Below, one piece after another: positions 35,479-45,774 of a stretch of 64,000 nt of DNA. This DNA is from Allocoleopsis franciscana PCC 7113 (lineage in GTDB: Bacteria; Cyanobacteriota; Cyanobacteriia; Cyanobacteriales; Coleofasciculaceae), in NCBI RefSeq assembly GCF_000317515.1, contig NC_019738.1, forward strand, positions 4,428,001 to 4,492,000, in the 5' to 3' direction. Within the stretch, counting starts at the first letter, position 1. Every line of letters begins with the position of its first letter. The translations under genes and the position numbers were made by a program. A model generated the notes under the pieces. The model was not told the origin of the DNA, did no database searches, and was given only the letters and a program-made list of their open reading frames with translations.

Positions 35479-35931
35479 TTAGAAAGGACACTCACCGTCA
35501 TCATCGATTTGTACATCCCACTTGGCGCTGAGGACTTGCGTCACCATGGCTTCTAGGGCATCCACGTTAAAGGGTTCTGTAGACTGCTCCTGCAAGGGGT
35601 TGGAAAGTGGAATCAGCCGTAACTGACGGTTATCTTGAATTAAGTCAAAATAAGCTTCCTTGGTGGCAGACTGGCTTAAGTGTAAGTAATCAAAGCTCTG
35701 GACATTGAGATACATGGCCTGATTGGCAATCAGGGTTGAGCGTTGAGGATCGCAAAATACTTCCATCACGCACCCTTCGCCTTCATTTTTGATTTCGCCA
35801 TCCAGGCTATGAATATAGCGCACCCGACTCAGGTCATTGAGCAGGCGTTCAATGTCTTGCTTGTTGACGATAGTTCCAGTGTCGATGATGCAGGGGGCTG
35901 GGAGCTGGTGCGAGGATTGAGAATAACTCAT
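35479..35931 (-). CDS. Conserved cyanobacterial hypothetical protein
   Basis: The 150-residue protein has a short polar lead, then CIIDTGTIVNKQDIERLLND, a strand-rich core (VMEVFCDPQRSTLIANQAMYL, FDYLHLSQSATKEAYFDLIQ) and the acidic end WDVQIDDDGECPF. No signal or TM. It looks like a complete globular domain, but I cannot name it. It lies between tgt and cobS on the tgt strand, with 125 bp to tgt containing heptamer-like ACCTTCA repeats. A regulatory or assembly role is possible but unsupported. Confidence 0.7.
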   Translation of the reverse strand: MSYSQSSHQLPAPCIIDTGTIVNKQDIERLLNDLSRVRYIHSLDGEIKNEGEGCVMEVFCDPQRSTLIANQAMYLNVQSFDYLHLSQSATKEAYFDLIQDNRQLRLIPLSNPLQEQSTEPFNVDALEAMVTQVLSAKWDVQIDDDGECPF

Positions 35932-36253
35932 GGGGTAAAAGCCTAAGATGCAAACAGGGCTGACGTTGCCATCGAATGGGTTGAGGTAACCGCTTTGCTG
36001 GAGACCCTACATTGGAAACCAAGAGCTTAGATGATCGTCGCGACAACCGTCAAGATCAATCAATATTAACGGTGCAGCTAGGAACAATCTAGAGGAATAT
36101 AAACACGGCAAACAAGCAAGTTTCTATACTGAATACTTGGGTTGTACAGGAAGGAAACTCGTTGCTGATTAAGTAGGGTATGAGACAATACTATCCCAAG
36201 ATTCTGGCAGTGCTAATACGACAATTGACTGAATTTATGACGGGAAGCCCCCT
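35932..36253. other. Intergenic region between divergent genes
   Basis: This 322-bp divergent gap should contain the promoters of the hypothetical gene and of cobS. I see no gene, no cobalamin riboswitch and no strong repeat in it. Confidence 0.4.
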
Positions 36254-37051
36254 ATGAGGCAATTGACATTTCAACAATTCGTGTGCTGGGGATGTCAAGT
36301 TGGGCTTTCTTTTCTGGGTGCTGTTACTTTTTATACCACAATTCCCCTACCCGCCGGCTGGAGGCTAGAATTTCAGGGTATTGCTCGTTGGGCACCCCTA
36401 ATTGGGTTATTGATTGGCGGACTTTTGGGTATTGTAGACGCTGTTCTGCAACAGGTTGGTGTGCCAATTCTGACACGCAGTGCTTTAATCGTCGTCTGCT
36501 GGATTTCACTCACGGGAGGGTTACACCTAGATGGTGCAATGGATACAGCAGATGGCTTAGCGGTTCAAGACCCTCAACGGCGTTTAGAGGTGATGGTGGA
36601 TAGTGCTACAGGGGCTTTTGGAGCAATAGTGGCTGTAGCCTTATTACTATTAAAAACGGCAGCACTGACCAATATAGAGGCTTACCGAGGGTTCGCGTTG
36701 ATGACGGCTGCCGGTTGGGGACGCTGGGGACAAGTGGCAGCGATCGCATTTTATCCTTATCTCAAACCGACGGGGAAAGGAGCGTTTCATAAACAGGCGA
36801 TTCGCACCCCCCAAGATATCCTGCTGGGATTGTGTTTACTGTTGGGTTTATACGGATTGGCGATCGGGCTAGACCAAAGTAGTATGTGGATAATCTTGGT
36901 CATGGCTTTTGGGGGATGTGCGATCGCACTGATGACCGGTGCTTGGTTTCACCGCAAGCTAGGAGGACACACGGGCGACACTTACGGAGCCGTCGTAGAA
37001 TGGACAGAAGCGTTGTTTCTTTGCCTTCTCACAACCCTTCTCACCCCTTAA
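36254..37051 (+). CDS. cobS: Adenosylcobinamide-GDP ribazoletransferase (cobalamin synthase)
   Basis: The 265-residue polytopic membrane protein has about six to seven TM helices and the CobS signature [20 protein letters not shown] (about residues 85-104), plus [19 protein letters not shown] and the C-terminal [19 protein letters not shown]. It joins adenosylcobinamide-GDP to alpha-ribazole, the last step of B12 (pseudo-B12 in cyanobacteria) synthesis. Its presence with the B12-riboswitch operon at 2.5-4.5 kb shows the organism makes cobalamin. It ends overlapping by 4 bp with the convergent PPC-domain gene. Confidence 0.96.
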   Translation: MRQLTFQQFVCWGCQVGLSFLGAVTFYTTIPLPAGWRLEFQGIARWAPLIGLLIGGLLGIVDAVLQQVGVPILTRSALIVVCWISLTGGLHLDGAMDTADGLAVQDPQRRLEVMVDSATGAFGAIVAVALLLLKTAALTNIEAYRGFALMTAAGWGRWGQVAAIAFYPYLKPTGKGAFHKQAIRTPQDILLGLCLLLGLYGLAIGLDQSSMWIILVMAFGGCAIALMTGAWFHRKLGGHTGDTYGAVVEWTEALFLCLLTTLLTP

Positions 37052-37503
37052 TTCACCGGTCGCAGGCGTGTTACCTTCAGTTTAAAAGCACCGCCACTGG
37101 TTTCTCCAAAGGCACGCACTCGAATGATATACCGACCCGCGTCAGTAATCCGGGTGAACAAAAGCGAGTTCGTCGTGCCGTCGGGGCCATCATCATTTTC
37201 TCCCACTGTGGAACCATCGGCTGCCATGAGAGTGACAATGGTGTCAAAGCTTTCTGAAGAAAGGTCAATGGCAACTTGGTCCTTAGCGTTTAATGTGAGG
37301 GCATAGTCGCGGGCAAACCCACCTTGACCGGTAGGAATATCCTTGTCTGTGAGAGTATCCGTAACTTCGTTACTAGGAGGAATCGCCAGAGGGGAATAAA
37401 GCGGGCTCTGTGCTCTCGCTGCCATCGCCGTTAAGCTTACTGTCAAGAATGTTATGGGAACCAGTAGAGCAAAGCTAAACCGAGCAGCAAAAGCCTGAGT
37501 CAT
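37048..37503 (-). CDS. Secreted protein with bacterial pre-peptidase C-terminal (PPC) domain
   Basis: I prefer ATG 37503, which gives 151 residues with a clean signal peptide ([20 protein letters not shown], cleavage after ARA). An ATG 15 bases upstream is possible. The mature part is one PPC beta-sandwich: [53 protein letters not shown], and [23 protein letters not shown] domains accompany exported peptidases and are seen alone in cyanobacteria, presumably binding or export modules. No catalytic domain is attached. Confidence 0.85.
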   Translation of the reverse strand: MTQAFAARFSFALLVPITFLTVSLTAMAARAQSPLYSPLAIPPSNEVTDTLTDKDIPTGQGGFARDYALTLNAKDQVAIDLSSESFDTIVTLMAADGSTVGENDDGPDGTTNSLLFTRITDAGRYIIRVRAFGETSGGAFKLKVTRLRPVN

Positions 37504-37834
37504 AAGAAAATCCGTCATCAAAGCTAGAACGGCTCAATTGTAAACTACCCCGCCCTTGTGTACCCAGGCAGAGATAACCTACCCGTTGGGAGTGGGGAAC
37601 TCTCGGAGCGAATGAAGAATGAGTATTATCATCTACCTTCGATGCAGCAGTAAATACAAGAAAGCTCCGCTCTAAGGCAACGGAGCAACTGACAATGATC
37701 CTTTATCTTAGCTCATAAAAACACTCATAAATCCCCAAATAACCTCTATCTTAAGAAGTAATTTTCAAATCTTAAACCTTGGCAGGCTCAGATTAATCGG
37801 GAAGCCAGTCGATGGTTTTTCTGCCCCCTTTAGC
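37504..37834. other. Intergenic region with a weak terminator-like hairpin
   Basis: GCTCCG (37664-37669) pairs with CGGAGC (37681-37686). On the minus strand it is followed by TTTCTTG, so it could end the glycosylhydrolase transcript. Nothing else gene-like is visible. Confidence 0.35.
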
Positions 37835-40639
37835 TTAATCTGGTTTGAGCACCGTTCGTTCCCCATAGCGCAGCAACCGCTCAATGGTTGCCAAACGGTT
37901 ATCCCACACTTGGACTTGATAAGGTTGTGTAGCCGATTGGCTTTGCATCCATCTTTGAAATTGAGAGCGGAACGATACCAAATAAGCTTTTGCCGCCAAC
38001 AAATTCTGCCTGGATGGTTCTTGCGCCAGTTGATTGAGTAACGTTGAGAGCGTGTCGGCTTGTTTTCCCCACTCGGAGAGCGCTGGCTCTCGCAGCAAAA
38101 GTTGCTGATTCGCCAACAGAAAACTCCATTCCCGTTGTAGAGCCTGATAACGAGCGGCGGCGGCGGGAAAAGGCTGACGGTAAGGGATGGGAGAGGGAGG
38201 GCTGGAGCGAACATTCTCCCCGCTCTGAGTCCGACGGAAGACATTCTGAAGATTGCTATCAAGATTCTCAACCGCAAACAGAGCATATCCGCTGGATGGG
38301 GAATCTCGCAACAGTTGAATTTGGTCAACAGCGACGATTGTCGGCAAATTCAACAACCGAATCGCGGGCAACATCAAGGTTGAACTCAAGGTGGATTGCA
38401 TCAGCACCGGCTGAGCTAGCCTCTCTAAACCCGTGGTATCTAAGGCATAAGTCATAGGAACCATAAGGTCAATATCCCCTCGAATCGCCCAATCTTCCCA
38501 ATTTTGTTGCAGTCTTTGCAAACGCTCCTGACGGGGTAGGGGAAAGACAGCGGCAGAAAGAATCAGAGACGGACGTTGTTTTCGCAGGCGCGTTGCCAAG
38601 GTTGAGACAAAACTGTCGATTTGCCGGATGCGAAAATCTGTCCACTTTTGCCATAAATCCCGCTGAGTGGGGGAAACTTGAATGGGGTCAACACCCGTCA
38701 GTTCCTTAAACTGCTGACGTGCCGCCTTGCCATAACCAAAGTTTTGATTCACTCTGGGGTCTTGAAACGGGTAGCGGATGTAGTCCAGTTGAATGCCATC
38801 GACCTCGTAGCGAGTTACGATTTCCTCAACCAGTGCCATGAGATATTGCCGCACTTGTGGATTCGCGGGGTCGAGGAACGCCTTTTTCGTATTCGGATCG
38901 AACAGACGCCCCCGCTGATCAAACATCGCCCAGTCTGGAAGAGCCTTGAGGAGCGGCCCTGGATAGGTGGCGGGTTGGTTCAAGATGGTGTTATGACGCT
39001 GGTTCGCCGCTGCAAACATCCAAACCCAAGCGTGCAATTCCATCCCCCGCTGATGGGCTAACTTCACGGCAGCGGCTAAGGGGTCCCAACCTTTGACTAA
39101 CGGGTTTTGTTCTGGTGCAACACGACTGGGATAAATCGGATAACTGGCATTGACAGTTTCAAAGAATACGGTATTAAAACCTGCTGCTGCCAGTTGATCG
39201 AAAACTTTGGCTAAATCCTGCTCTGATTTAGCGCGGACAATGGTTCCCCTGTCTAACCAAATCGCCCGAATCTCTGGCTGAGTCAGCTTACGATCAATTG
39301 GGTAGTTCTCCCACAGGGTACGTCGGGCTTGGAGCCAATGCTGTCTTGCCTGATCATAGTCATTTTGTGCTATGGCATTGAGGAAGTTTTGCAGTCCCAT
39401 CCTCGCCTGAACGACAGCTCTAATCGTTGAGTTACTGCCCATTGTGGGGTCAGGAGTCTGGGCGTCTTCGGGTCTAGAATCCCCTTTGGCACCCGCACGG
39501 AGAAATTGCTCAATCGCCGCAGTGGTAGGTAAATTCACATTACTATTCGAGGCATTAGCACTCAGGAGGGCACTCTCAACCCGACCGATTAGATTTTTCA
39601 ACTCCTGACTCATCGCACTGACTTGCCCTGCGGTGAGAGGACCTTTACTGTTGGGTAAGACTTGTGCGGGTGCGACCCCAAAATCAGGGTCAACTTGGGC
39701 AATTCTCGTCGGCGTATTGGCGCTGCCAGAGGCGGTGCGCGGCGTAACCCTTGTCGGATTAGGTAGATTACCACTCGGCAGGGACGTTAAGGAGCGCTGA
39801 GTGGCTGAGGCTTGAGACGGCACACAATAGGGTTGAGATGGGGAAGACGTTCCTTCTGATGGACTGGGAGGTATATCATAGCGACGGAGAGCGGCTTGTA
39901 ACCAGGCGGTATCCACGGCTGGAGGTACCATGACATCAACACCCCAGCGCCAGCCCAAAAAGATCGATTGGTCATTGCTCACCACAGCGGGTGAGTTGTC
40001 CCTCTGACTCCAGACAGCAGCGGTAGAAGAAGTTAAGCCAGTGGGAATGACGACGCCTCCCCGGATATTGCCCGTAGAGCCAGATGAGGGTACCCACGTC
40101 TGTTGAGCCGTTCTCAACGGCTTCAACCCAGAAGGTTGTTTGAGGTCAAATCCCCAGTAAGCACCCAAAAGCGTCCGCAACCGAGTGCGGATTTCAGGTT
40201 GGGAAAGCGTCCCCATCGGCCCACTAACAATCACTCGACCGCCTTGGCGCATCCATTCTTGGAGTGCCACTAGCTGTGGGGCTTCGAGCCGCTCAATATT
40301 GGGTAAAAATAGTAATTTCGGGCTACCCAAATCCGAGACTTGTTGGACTTGAGAGAAATCAACGATGCAGTAATCAACCCCTGTGGCTTGTAAGCGGGTG
40401 GTAATTTCTGACCAATACCCTTCATTTTCGGGACTTTTGACCACTCCCAGTTTCGCCGTTTCTGCCCACACGGCGGATGGCAGCACTCCTGAATGGAACA
40501 ACGTGGCGATGGCGCTTCCAACAAGAATTGACTTCCAGGGAATGCCTGGATTTGTCCGGTTGCGGTGTCTGGAAAACAACGGTTTAAGTCGCTCTGTCGA
40601 TAAATGCCATGGCTGATTAGAACGCAAATAACTCCTCAC
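37835..40639 (-). CDS. Family-10 glycosylhydrolase-like protein (YngK/GHL10 type), exported
   Basis: The 934-residue protein has a signal anchor (SILVGSAIATLFHSGVLPSA, near 38-57), an N-terminal Rossmann-like domain (65-270, AKLGVVKSPENEGYWSEI to GRVIVSGPMG), a long low-complexity linker (270-460), and a GHL10 TIM barrel (about 465-790). Barrel landmarks are EIRAIWLDRGTIV, AGFNTVFFETVNASYPIYPS, ELHAWVWMFAAANQRHN, VDGIQLDYIRYPF and DLMVPMTYALD. A helical C-terminal tail follows. These enzymes are thought to cleave envelope polysaccharide or peptidoglycan-linked glycans. The acidic residues in VFFET and LDYIRYP are candidate catalytic sites. The large size and domain fusion are common in cyanobacteria. 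Confidence 0.9.
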   Translation of the reverse strand: MRSYLRSNQPWHLSTERLKPLFSRHRNRTNPGIPWKSILVGSAIATLFHSGVLPSAVWAETAKLGVVKSPENEGYWSEITTRLQATGVDYCIVDFSQVQQVSDLGSPKLLFLPNIERLEAPQLVALQEWMRQGGRVIVSGPMGTLSQPEIRTRLRTLLGAYWGFDLKQPSGLKPLRTAQQTWVPSSGSTGNIRGGVVIPTGLTSSTAAVWSQRDNSPAVVSNDQSIFLGWRWGVDVMVPPAVDTAWLQAALRRYDIPPSPSEGTSSPSQPYCVPSQASATQRSLTSLPSGNLPNPTRVTPRTASGSANTPTRIAQVDPDFGVAPAQVLPNSKGPLTAGQVSAMSQELKNLIGRVESALLSANASNSNVNLPTTAAIEQFLRAGAKGDSRPEDAQTPDPTMGSNSTIRAVVQARMGLQNFLNAIAQNDYDQARQHWLQARRTLWENYPIDRKLTQPEIRAIWLDRGTIVRAKSEQDLAKVFDQLAAAGFNTVFFETVNASYPIYPSRVAPEQNPLVKGWDPLAAAVKLAHQRGMELHAWVWMFAAANQRHNTILNQPATYPGPLLKALPDWAMFDQRGRLFDPNTKKAFLDPANPQVRQYLMALVEEIVTRYEVDGIQLDYIRYPFQDPRVNQNFGYGKAARQQFKELTGVDPIQVSPTQRDLWQKWTDFRIRQIDSFVSTLATRLRKQRPSLILSAAVFPLPRQERLQRLQQNWEDWAIRGDIDLMVPMTYALDTTGLERLAQPVLMQSTLSSTLMLPAIRLLNLPTIVAVDQIQLLRDSPSSGYALFAVENLDSNLQNVFRRTQSGENVRSSPPSPIPYRQPFPAAAARYQALQREWSFLLANQQLLLREPALSEWGKQADTLSTLLNQLAQEPSRQNLLAAKAYLVSFRSQFQRWMQSQSATQPYQVQVWDNRLATIERLLRYGERTVLKPD

Positions 40640-40782
40640 CTATGCTCCTTCGTCGCTCACCCATAACCAATATCCCTTTGGCACCTGAGGCGATGACCAA
40701 AGGGCGTGCTTAGAAATTCTAAGTGTAGAACTTCTTATCCTGGAGCAGGAATTTGAAATTGGGGATTGGGAACATAGAAACG

Positions 40783-43488
40783 TTAATCTACCACTTCGTT
40801 GACGGGGAATCGGTCAAGTAACTGGATGGCTCGAATGGCATTAGCTCTCAAAGAATTGGGTACAGCCGGCACATGGGGAATTTGGGACAGAATATCCACT
40901 GTCCGGCGCAAAATCCGCACCACATCCCCTTCATCTAAGCTGGTGTTGGCGCACAAATCTGTCCAGGAGATGCCTAAAGCCCACTGCTCTACCAAACCCA
41001 TTAATCCGCCGACGATCTTATCCAGGAATTTATATTCCGGCCAAATCGGCCAGGAGATGTCATAGCGATACTGCAATTTCAGCAGACTCTGCCGCGTTCC
41101 TTTTAAATGAACCAACGCTTCGATCGCGGGTTCAGGGGGTAAGTAGTTCGTCCAGCTATCGGGGCGAGGGGTTTCGGTCACCAGAGCACACATCGCGCCT
41201 GCTAGGTGGTGGGGGTCTAAGTGATCAAATTCCCCCGACATCAGCGCCAGTCCTAGCCATAATTCGTTATCTCCCCGAATGGCAGCGGTGGCTTTTCCTA
41301 GAGGGGTGGGTGTGACGTTATCCAAGCAACCAAATGCTCTGAGTACCTCAATCAAGTTCAGAAATTCCTGCCAGTGGTGAGCTTGGTTTTCTCGATACTG
41401 GGCTTGATGCTGATGAATTTCTTCTTGCAATGCTAATCGACGCTTGTGACGCTTAATCAAATTACCGGGATTGCCCCAGTAGTGCAAGGGATGATTGTCC
41501 AGTTGGTCTTTGACAGCCTCCACAACTTTAGCTTGAGTGAACACTTCGGGTGCAAAAGATGCTATGTCAGCAGATGGCGCTTGATGCCCAATACTCCTTT
41601 GCAGGTGTTCTGCGATCGCTTCTGTCTCCTCTGTACCGCGCCTGACTTGACCCGGCTTGAGCATGAGTTCCTTGGGTACAGGGACATACTCGACATATCC
41701 CATCTCGTCTTCGGCAAACATATCAACAACGTCCGCCGTTGTTGCCACATACCACCGATTTTGGGTGCTTAAACAGACAAAATTAGGCGAATGACCACTG
41801 CCTTTTTCCTTGGTTACCAAAACCGCTGGCACGGGTGAAGATACCTTGACATGCTTCCCTTTGAGATAGAGGATGGTTCCGGGTGGCGCATCTTTCAGAA
41901 CCTGGGCAATTTCCTGGGCACGTACCGCTTCTGCCTGATTTTCCAGAAGTTTCAGCAAGCGGCGTTCTTCTTTCAGGCGTTCACTGAGTTTTTCATACCT
42001 TTCCAACTGTTTCACTTCGATAGGAGCGAGTTGAATATCCAGTTTCGTCAGTTCTGTGGTTAACTCCGTAATCGCTTGTTGCTGAGGTCGCAGATAAAGG
42101 GTCGCCAAGTACTGGGCAAAGCTGCGTTCCACCAAATCTTTGGCTTCACTCACCGAGTGGGTTTGCAGCAAATTCAGCACCATGCCATAAGTGGGCGAGA
42201 ACTGGCTCACGAGGGGGTCAGCACCCGCCGTTGCGAGGTAAGCCGCTTCTTTTGCCCCTTCAAAAGGCGTCTGTAAGGTGACCACATAGCCGATCGCATC
42301 CATGCCTCGCCGTCCGGCACGACCTGCCATCTGTAAGAATTCTGAAGCCGTCAGCAAGCGGTGTCCCCGGTCAGTCCGTTTGGAAAGGGTGGAAATCACC
42401 GTGGTACGCGCAGGCATATTAATCCCTGCTGCCAGTGTCTCCGTGGCAAATACGACTTTAATCAGACCCATTTGGAACAGTTCTTCCACCAATCCCTTCC
42501 AGGCGGGTAAAATACCGGCGTGATGAGCCGCAATCCCTCGGTAAAGGGGTTCCACTTGTCCAGCCCGACCAGCCTCTGGATTACGACTTAAAAATTCGTC
42601 AATTTTCTCCTTGAGTTGGGCGGTTTCCTGTTCATTAACCAGGGAAAAATCTCCCATTTCCTCCACAGCGCGATCACAGCCCCGACGACTGAAGATAAAG
42701 TAAATTGCGGGTAACATATCCCGTGCCGCGAGTTGCTCTAGGATATAGGTCATGTGGGGACTTTCGGGACGCCCTCCTCGTTGTTTGCCTCCTTTGTTTT
42801 TGGGTTTGAGGCGAGGGCTAATTCGGGTTTGAGTCTCATCGAGAAGGGGAAAAACGCCCTTGGTGTTCCCAAAGTAAAACTGTAAGGGAACAGGTCGGAA
42901 GTCGGAGTAAATGAGTTCGGTTGCACCATGCACGAGATTCAGCCATTCGGTTAGCTGATCCGCATTCGCAACCGTGGCGGAGAGGGCAACGAGTTGGACT
43001 TCTGGGGGGCAGTAGATAATGGATTCTTCCCAAACAGTGCCCCGCTGCCGATCATTCATGTAGTGGCACTCATCCAAGACGACCGCTTCTACACCCGTCA
43101 GGGAGGTGCCGACTTCCCCAATCGGTGTGCCATAGAGCATGTTGCGGAAGATTTCGGTGGTCATCACCAAGATGGGGGCATCCCGGTTGATGGAGATATC
43201 ACCGGTCAGCAAACCGACTTGCTGTGCACCAAATAATTCTCGGAAATCCCGCAGCTTCTGGTTAGAGAGGGCTTTTAAGGGTGTGGTATAAAAAATGCGA
43301 CCGCCCCGCGCTAGGGCACGGTGAATGGTATATTCTCCAATGAGGGTTTTCCCCGAACCGGTGGGAGCACAGACAACCACAGAGCGACCGGCATTCAGGG
43401 CTGCGATCGCTTGTTGTTGAAAGTCATCAAGTTCAAACGGAAATAGAGTCTTTAGGTCAAGATTTACTGAGGTAGTGGAAACGTTCAC
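40783..43488 (-). CDS. Ski2/Mtr4-like DEAD/DEAH-box RNA helicase
   Basis: I start at GTG 43488, seven bases after GGAAAG; TTG 43503 would add five residues. The product is about 901 residues. Helicase motifs are the Q region FELDDFQQQAI, Walker A CAPTGSGKT (near 42), VVLDECHYMND (motif II, DECH), LSATVAN (III), FATETLAAGINMPA, and QMAGRAGRRG (VI). The C-terminal half holds a coiled arm and the DSHCT-type domain. Relatives are the yeast Ski2/Mtr4 exosome helicases and plant chloroplast ISE2. A role in RNA turnover or rRNA processing is likely. It is a stand-alone core gene. Confidence 0.95.
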   Translation of the reverse strand: MNVSTTSVNLDLKTLFPFELDDFQQQAIAALNAGRSVVVCAPTGSGKTLIGEYTIHRALARGGRIFYTTPLKALSNQKLRDFRELFGAQQVGLLTGDISINRDAPILVMTTEIFRNMLYGTPIGEVGTSLTGVEAVVLDECHYMNDRQRGTVWEESIIYCPPEVQLVALSATVANADQLTEWLNLVHGATELIYSDFRPVPLQFYFGNTKGVFPLLDETQTRISPRLKPKNKGGKQRGGRPESPHMTYILEQLAARDMLPAIYFIFSRRGCDRAVEEMGDFSLVNEQETAQLKEKIDEFLSRNPEAGRAGQVEPLYRGIAAHHAGILPAWKGLVEELFQMGLIKVVFATETLAAGINMPARTTVISTLSKRTDRGHRLLTASEFLQMAGRAGRRGMDAIGYVVTLQTPFEGAKEAAYLATAGADPLVSQFSPTYGMVLNLLQTHSVSEAKDLVERSFAQYLATLYLRPQQQAITELTTELTKLDIQLAPIEVKQLERYEKLSERLKEERRLLKLLENQAEAVRAQEIAQVLKDAPPGTILYLKGKHVKVSSPVPAVLVTKEKGSGHSPNFVCLSTQNRWYVATTADVVDMFAEDEMGYVEYVPVPKELMLKPGQVRRGTEETEAIAEHLQRSIGHQAPSADIASFAPEVFTQAKVVEAVKDQLDNHPLHYWGNPGNLIKRHKRRLALQEEIHQHQAQYRENQAHHWQEFLNLIEVLRAFGCLDNVTPTPLGKATAAIRGDNELWLGLALMSGEFDHLDPHHLAGAMCALVTETPRPDSWTNYLPPEPAIEALVHLKGTRQSLLKLQYRYDISWPIWPEYKFLDKIVGGLMGLVEQWALGISWTDLCANTSLDEGDVVRILRRTVDILSQIPHVPAVPNSLRANAIRAIQLLDRFPVNEVVD

Positions 43489-43730
43489 ACAAAGTCTTTC
43501 CAATAAATGTCCCTTGGGATGGCTGAAAATTGGGTTCTAATATCTATTGTCGGTTAGGTTTTATTGTAAAGCTGCTTTCCAAATCTGTTTTTAAGTTCTG
43601 TGGTTCTCCTTGCTTGTCGTTTAGAGGTTGGGGGAATCTAGCCTAATGCGATCGTCCGACCTAAAAGGAAAGGGCACCAAAATACACCTTCTGCCCTGGA
43701 GCCTTCTCCCTTCCGCCTTTTTTGGTCAAT

Positions 43731-44957
43731 TCAGAACTTAACGGGAATTGCTTTCGCGCCTCGGGTAATCAGATTAGAATTCCAACGCAGATTTTCAGGA
43801 TTGACAGCGAGTCGAATATTTGGCAAACGCTCGAACAGCACTTGGAATGCAATGCTGGACTCAAGCCGTGCTAGGGGCGCACCAAGACAGTAGTGCATAC
43901 CCAACCCAAAACCAAGGTGCTTATTGTTTTGTCGGTCTAGGATAAGGGTTTCTGGATTCTCAAATTTTGATTCATCATGGTTAGCCGATCCTAGTGCAGC
44001 AAGTACCGACTCACCTTTAGGAATGCATGTGCCAGCGATTACAATGTCTTCACGGGCATAGCGTGTTGTGGCGAACAACACTGGAGGAGTGTAGCGCACA
44101 AGTTCTTCGACAGCAGATTTCATCAGTTCGGGTTCAGTGCGTAAGCGATCAAGTTCGGCTGGGTGCGTTAGCAATGCCAACACGCCATTACCAATTAAAT
44201 TAACTGTGGTTTCGTGACCAGCCGACAGTAAGAGCGCAACCATACCAATTAATTCATCTTCGGATAATTGCGAACCTTCTGATTCAGCTTGCAGTAGGGC
44301 GCTGGTTAAGTCGTCTTGCGGATTGAGGCGATGTTCACGGAACAGCCGGCGCAGAAACCGAACGAATTGGTACAGGCTGGGAATGGCAAGGATGCCGTTA
44401 CTGGGTTTAGTCACGTTAACCATGACGTTTGACCAACGGTGAAAGGCTGCGCGATCCGGTTCGGCAACGCCAAGCATCTCGCTGATCACAACCAGAGGAA
44501 TGGGCAACGCAAAGTTATCAACTAAATCCATTTCGCCTTTGGCTTCGACCCGATCAATCAGTTCATGGGCGAGGCGATGAATCCGGGTTTGCATTTGCGA
44601 GATTAGACGTGGCATGAACGCTTGATGCACCAGAGAACGCAGCCGGGTGTGATCGGGTGCGTCGGAGTCGATCATATTGCGCTGAAGGGGCTTGACGAAT
44701 CCCGGTGTCCACATTCCTCGTTGCTTTTTATTGGGATCTTGAGCATTGCGGCGGTCTTTAACGAGGCGTTCGTCGGTGAGCGCGGCAAGTACGTCGTCAT
44801 AGCGGGTGATAATCCAGGCGCGTTCCCCAAACGCTCGAACTGGCACGACGGGTCGGGTATCTCGCCAGCGTCTAAACGTCGGGAACGGATTCGCTCTGAA
44901 ACTAGGCGAGGTTATATCAACGTGTTCGAGGGTGATGGTTTGGTGGATAGCGGTCAT
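43731..44957 (-). CDS. Cytochrome P450
   Basis: This is a full 408-residue bacterial class-I P450. The I-helix is LLLSAGHETTVNLIGNG, the K-helix ExxR is in SAVEELVRYTPPV, and the haem loop is FGLGMHYCLGAPLARLE with the ligand Cys near residue 355. Sequence style resembles CYP107-like enzymes that hydroxylate secondary metabolites or terpenoids; the substrate cannot be told. It needs ferredoxin and a reductase supplied elsewhere. A TetR regulator lies 120 bp upstream on the same strand, and a perfect palindrome lies between them, so regulated expression is likely. The pair may be acquired. Confidence 0.95.
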   Translation of the reverse strand: MTAIHQTITLEHVDITSPSFRANPFPTFRRWRDTRPVVPVRAFGERAWIITRYDDVLAALTDERLVKDRRNAQDPNKKQRGMWTPGFVKPLQRNMIDSDAPDHTRLRSLVHQAFMPRLISQMQTRIHRLAHELIDRVEAKGEMDLVDNFALPIPLVVISEMLGVAEPDRAAFHRWSNVMVNVTKPSNGILAIPSLYQFVRFLRRLFREHRLNPQDDLTSALLQAESEGSQLSEDELIGMVALLLSAGHETTVNLIGNGVLALLTHPAELDRLRTEPELMKSAVEELVRYTPPVLFATTRYAREDIVIAGTCIPKGESVLAALGSANHDESKFENPETLILDRQNNKHLGFGLGMHYCLGAPLARLESSIAFQVLFERLPNIRLAVNPENLRWNSNLITRGAKAIPVKF

Positions 44958-45029
44958 GGTGGTTGCTCCTTAGGGCTGAATAAAAGTGGGTGAGGGTTCA
45001 AGGGCGTCTTTATAAGGGCAGATTATTTA

Positions 45030-45047
45030 TAACTAATTGATTAGTTA
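45030..45047. promoter_or_regulatory. Palindromic operator candidate (TetR binding site)
   Basis: TAACTAAT-TG-ATTAGTTA is an 18-base perfect palindrome centred 80 bp before the P450 start. A TTGACT (-35-like) lies beside it on the minus strand. A related half-site pair, TAACT-GGGG-AGTTA, is found just upstream of the tetR gene near 45669-45682, suggesting that the regulator controls both genes. Confidence 0.6.
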
Positions 45048-45076
45048 TTATTGAGTCAAAAAAAAGATCATGCCGT

Positions 45077-45658
45077 TTATCCGTTAGGGTCAAGCCCTCG
45101 CCATAGCAGATTGACAAAATCCTCAAGAAAGCGGCTTGTGTCCAGGCGAACAGTCGTGCTTTCCAACGTCTGGCTCATGGTGAAGCCGACAACGGTGTGC
45201 AGCAAAGTCAAAGCTGGAATGGTTGGGTCACCTCGCGCAATGCGTCCGAGCGCCATCTCACGTCCGAGGTACGCAGTGAGGGCGGCGAAGTCGGGTTCAA
45301 TTCCTGGCGGTCTGACGATCTCACCGGGTTGCCGCACTGACCATGCCAGCATCATTTGTGGCAATAACTCTCCTGTGTAAGATGCAATCCGTAACGCGAT
45401 TTTTAGTAAGTCAGATCGAGGGTCACCCTGTCCAATTTCAGCTTCGAGTTCTGCTGTCCAAATGCGATCGCGGGGAGCTTCTGACATCGCAGCAAAGAAC
45501 AGGGCTTCTTTGGTTGGAAAGTGCTTGAAGATGCTGGCACTTGAGATGCCCGCACGGTTGGCTACGTCCGCCGTGGTGGCACTGAATCCCTGTTCGAGGA
45601 AGACTTCGCGAGCAGCCTTCAGGATTTGAGACTGGGTAATGGTTGGAGTTCTTGCCAT
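45077..45658 (-). CDS. TetR/AcrR-family transcriptional regulator
   Basis: The 193-residue protein has an N-terminal TetR HTH (QILKAAREVFLEQGFSATTA, DVANRAGISSASIFKHF, PTKEALFFAAM, residues 9-60) and a helical ligand-binding C-terminal domain of the usual size. It precedes the P450 gene on the same strand, so it is the likely repressor of that gene, released by a small ligand. Palindromes fitting its operator lie on both sides of its gene. Confidence 0.95.
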   Translation of the reverse strand: MARTPTITQSQILKAAREVFLEQGFSATTADVANRAGISSASIFKHFPTKEALFFAAMSEAPRDRIWTAELEAEIGQGDPRSDLLKIALRIASYTGELLPQMMLAWSVRQPGEIVRPPGIEPDFAALTAYLGREMALGRIARGDPTIPALTLLHTVVGFTMSQTLESTTVRLDTSRFLEDFVNLLWRGLDPNG

Positions 45659-45774
45659 ATACCAATAGTAACTGGGGAGTTATTTATTCGTCAAGGCAAT
45701 GGGTTACATGGCAATTGCGTCCATTATTCTTGCACGATCGCTGAGTTAATTGGTCTTAGTCTAAACTCCAGTAT

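Noticed and set aside
36100-36253. Second cobalamin riboswitch before cobS
   Set aside because: No GCCACT or CCGGTGCGAATCCGG-like core on the plus strand upstream of cobS.
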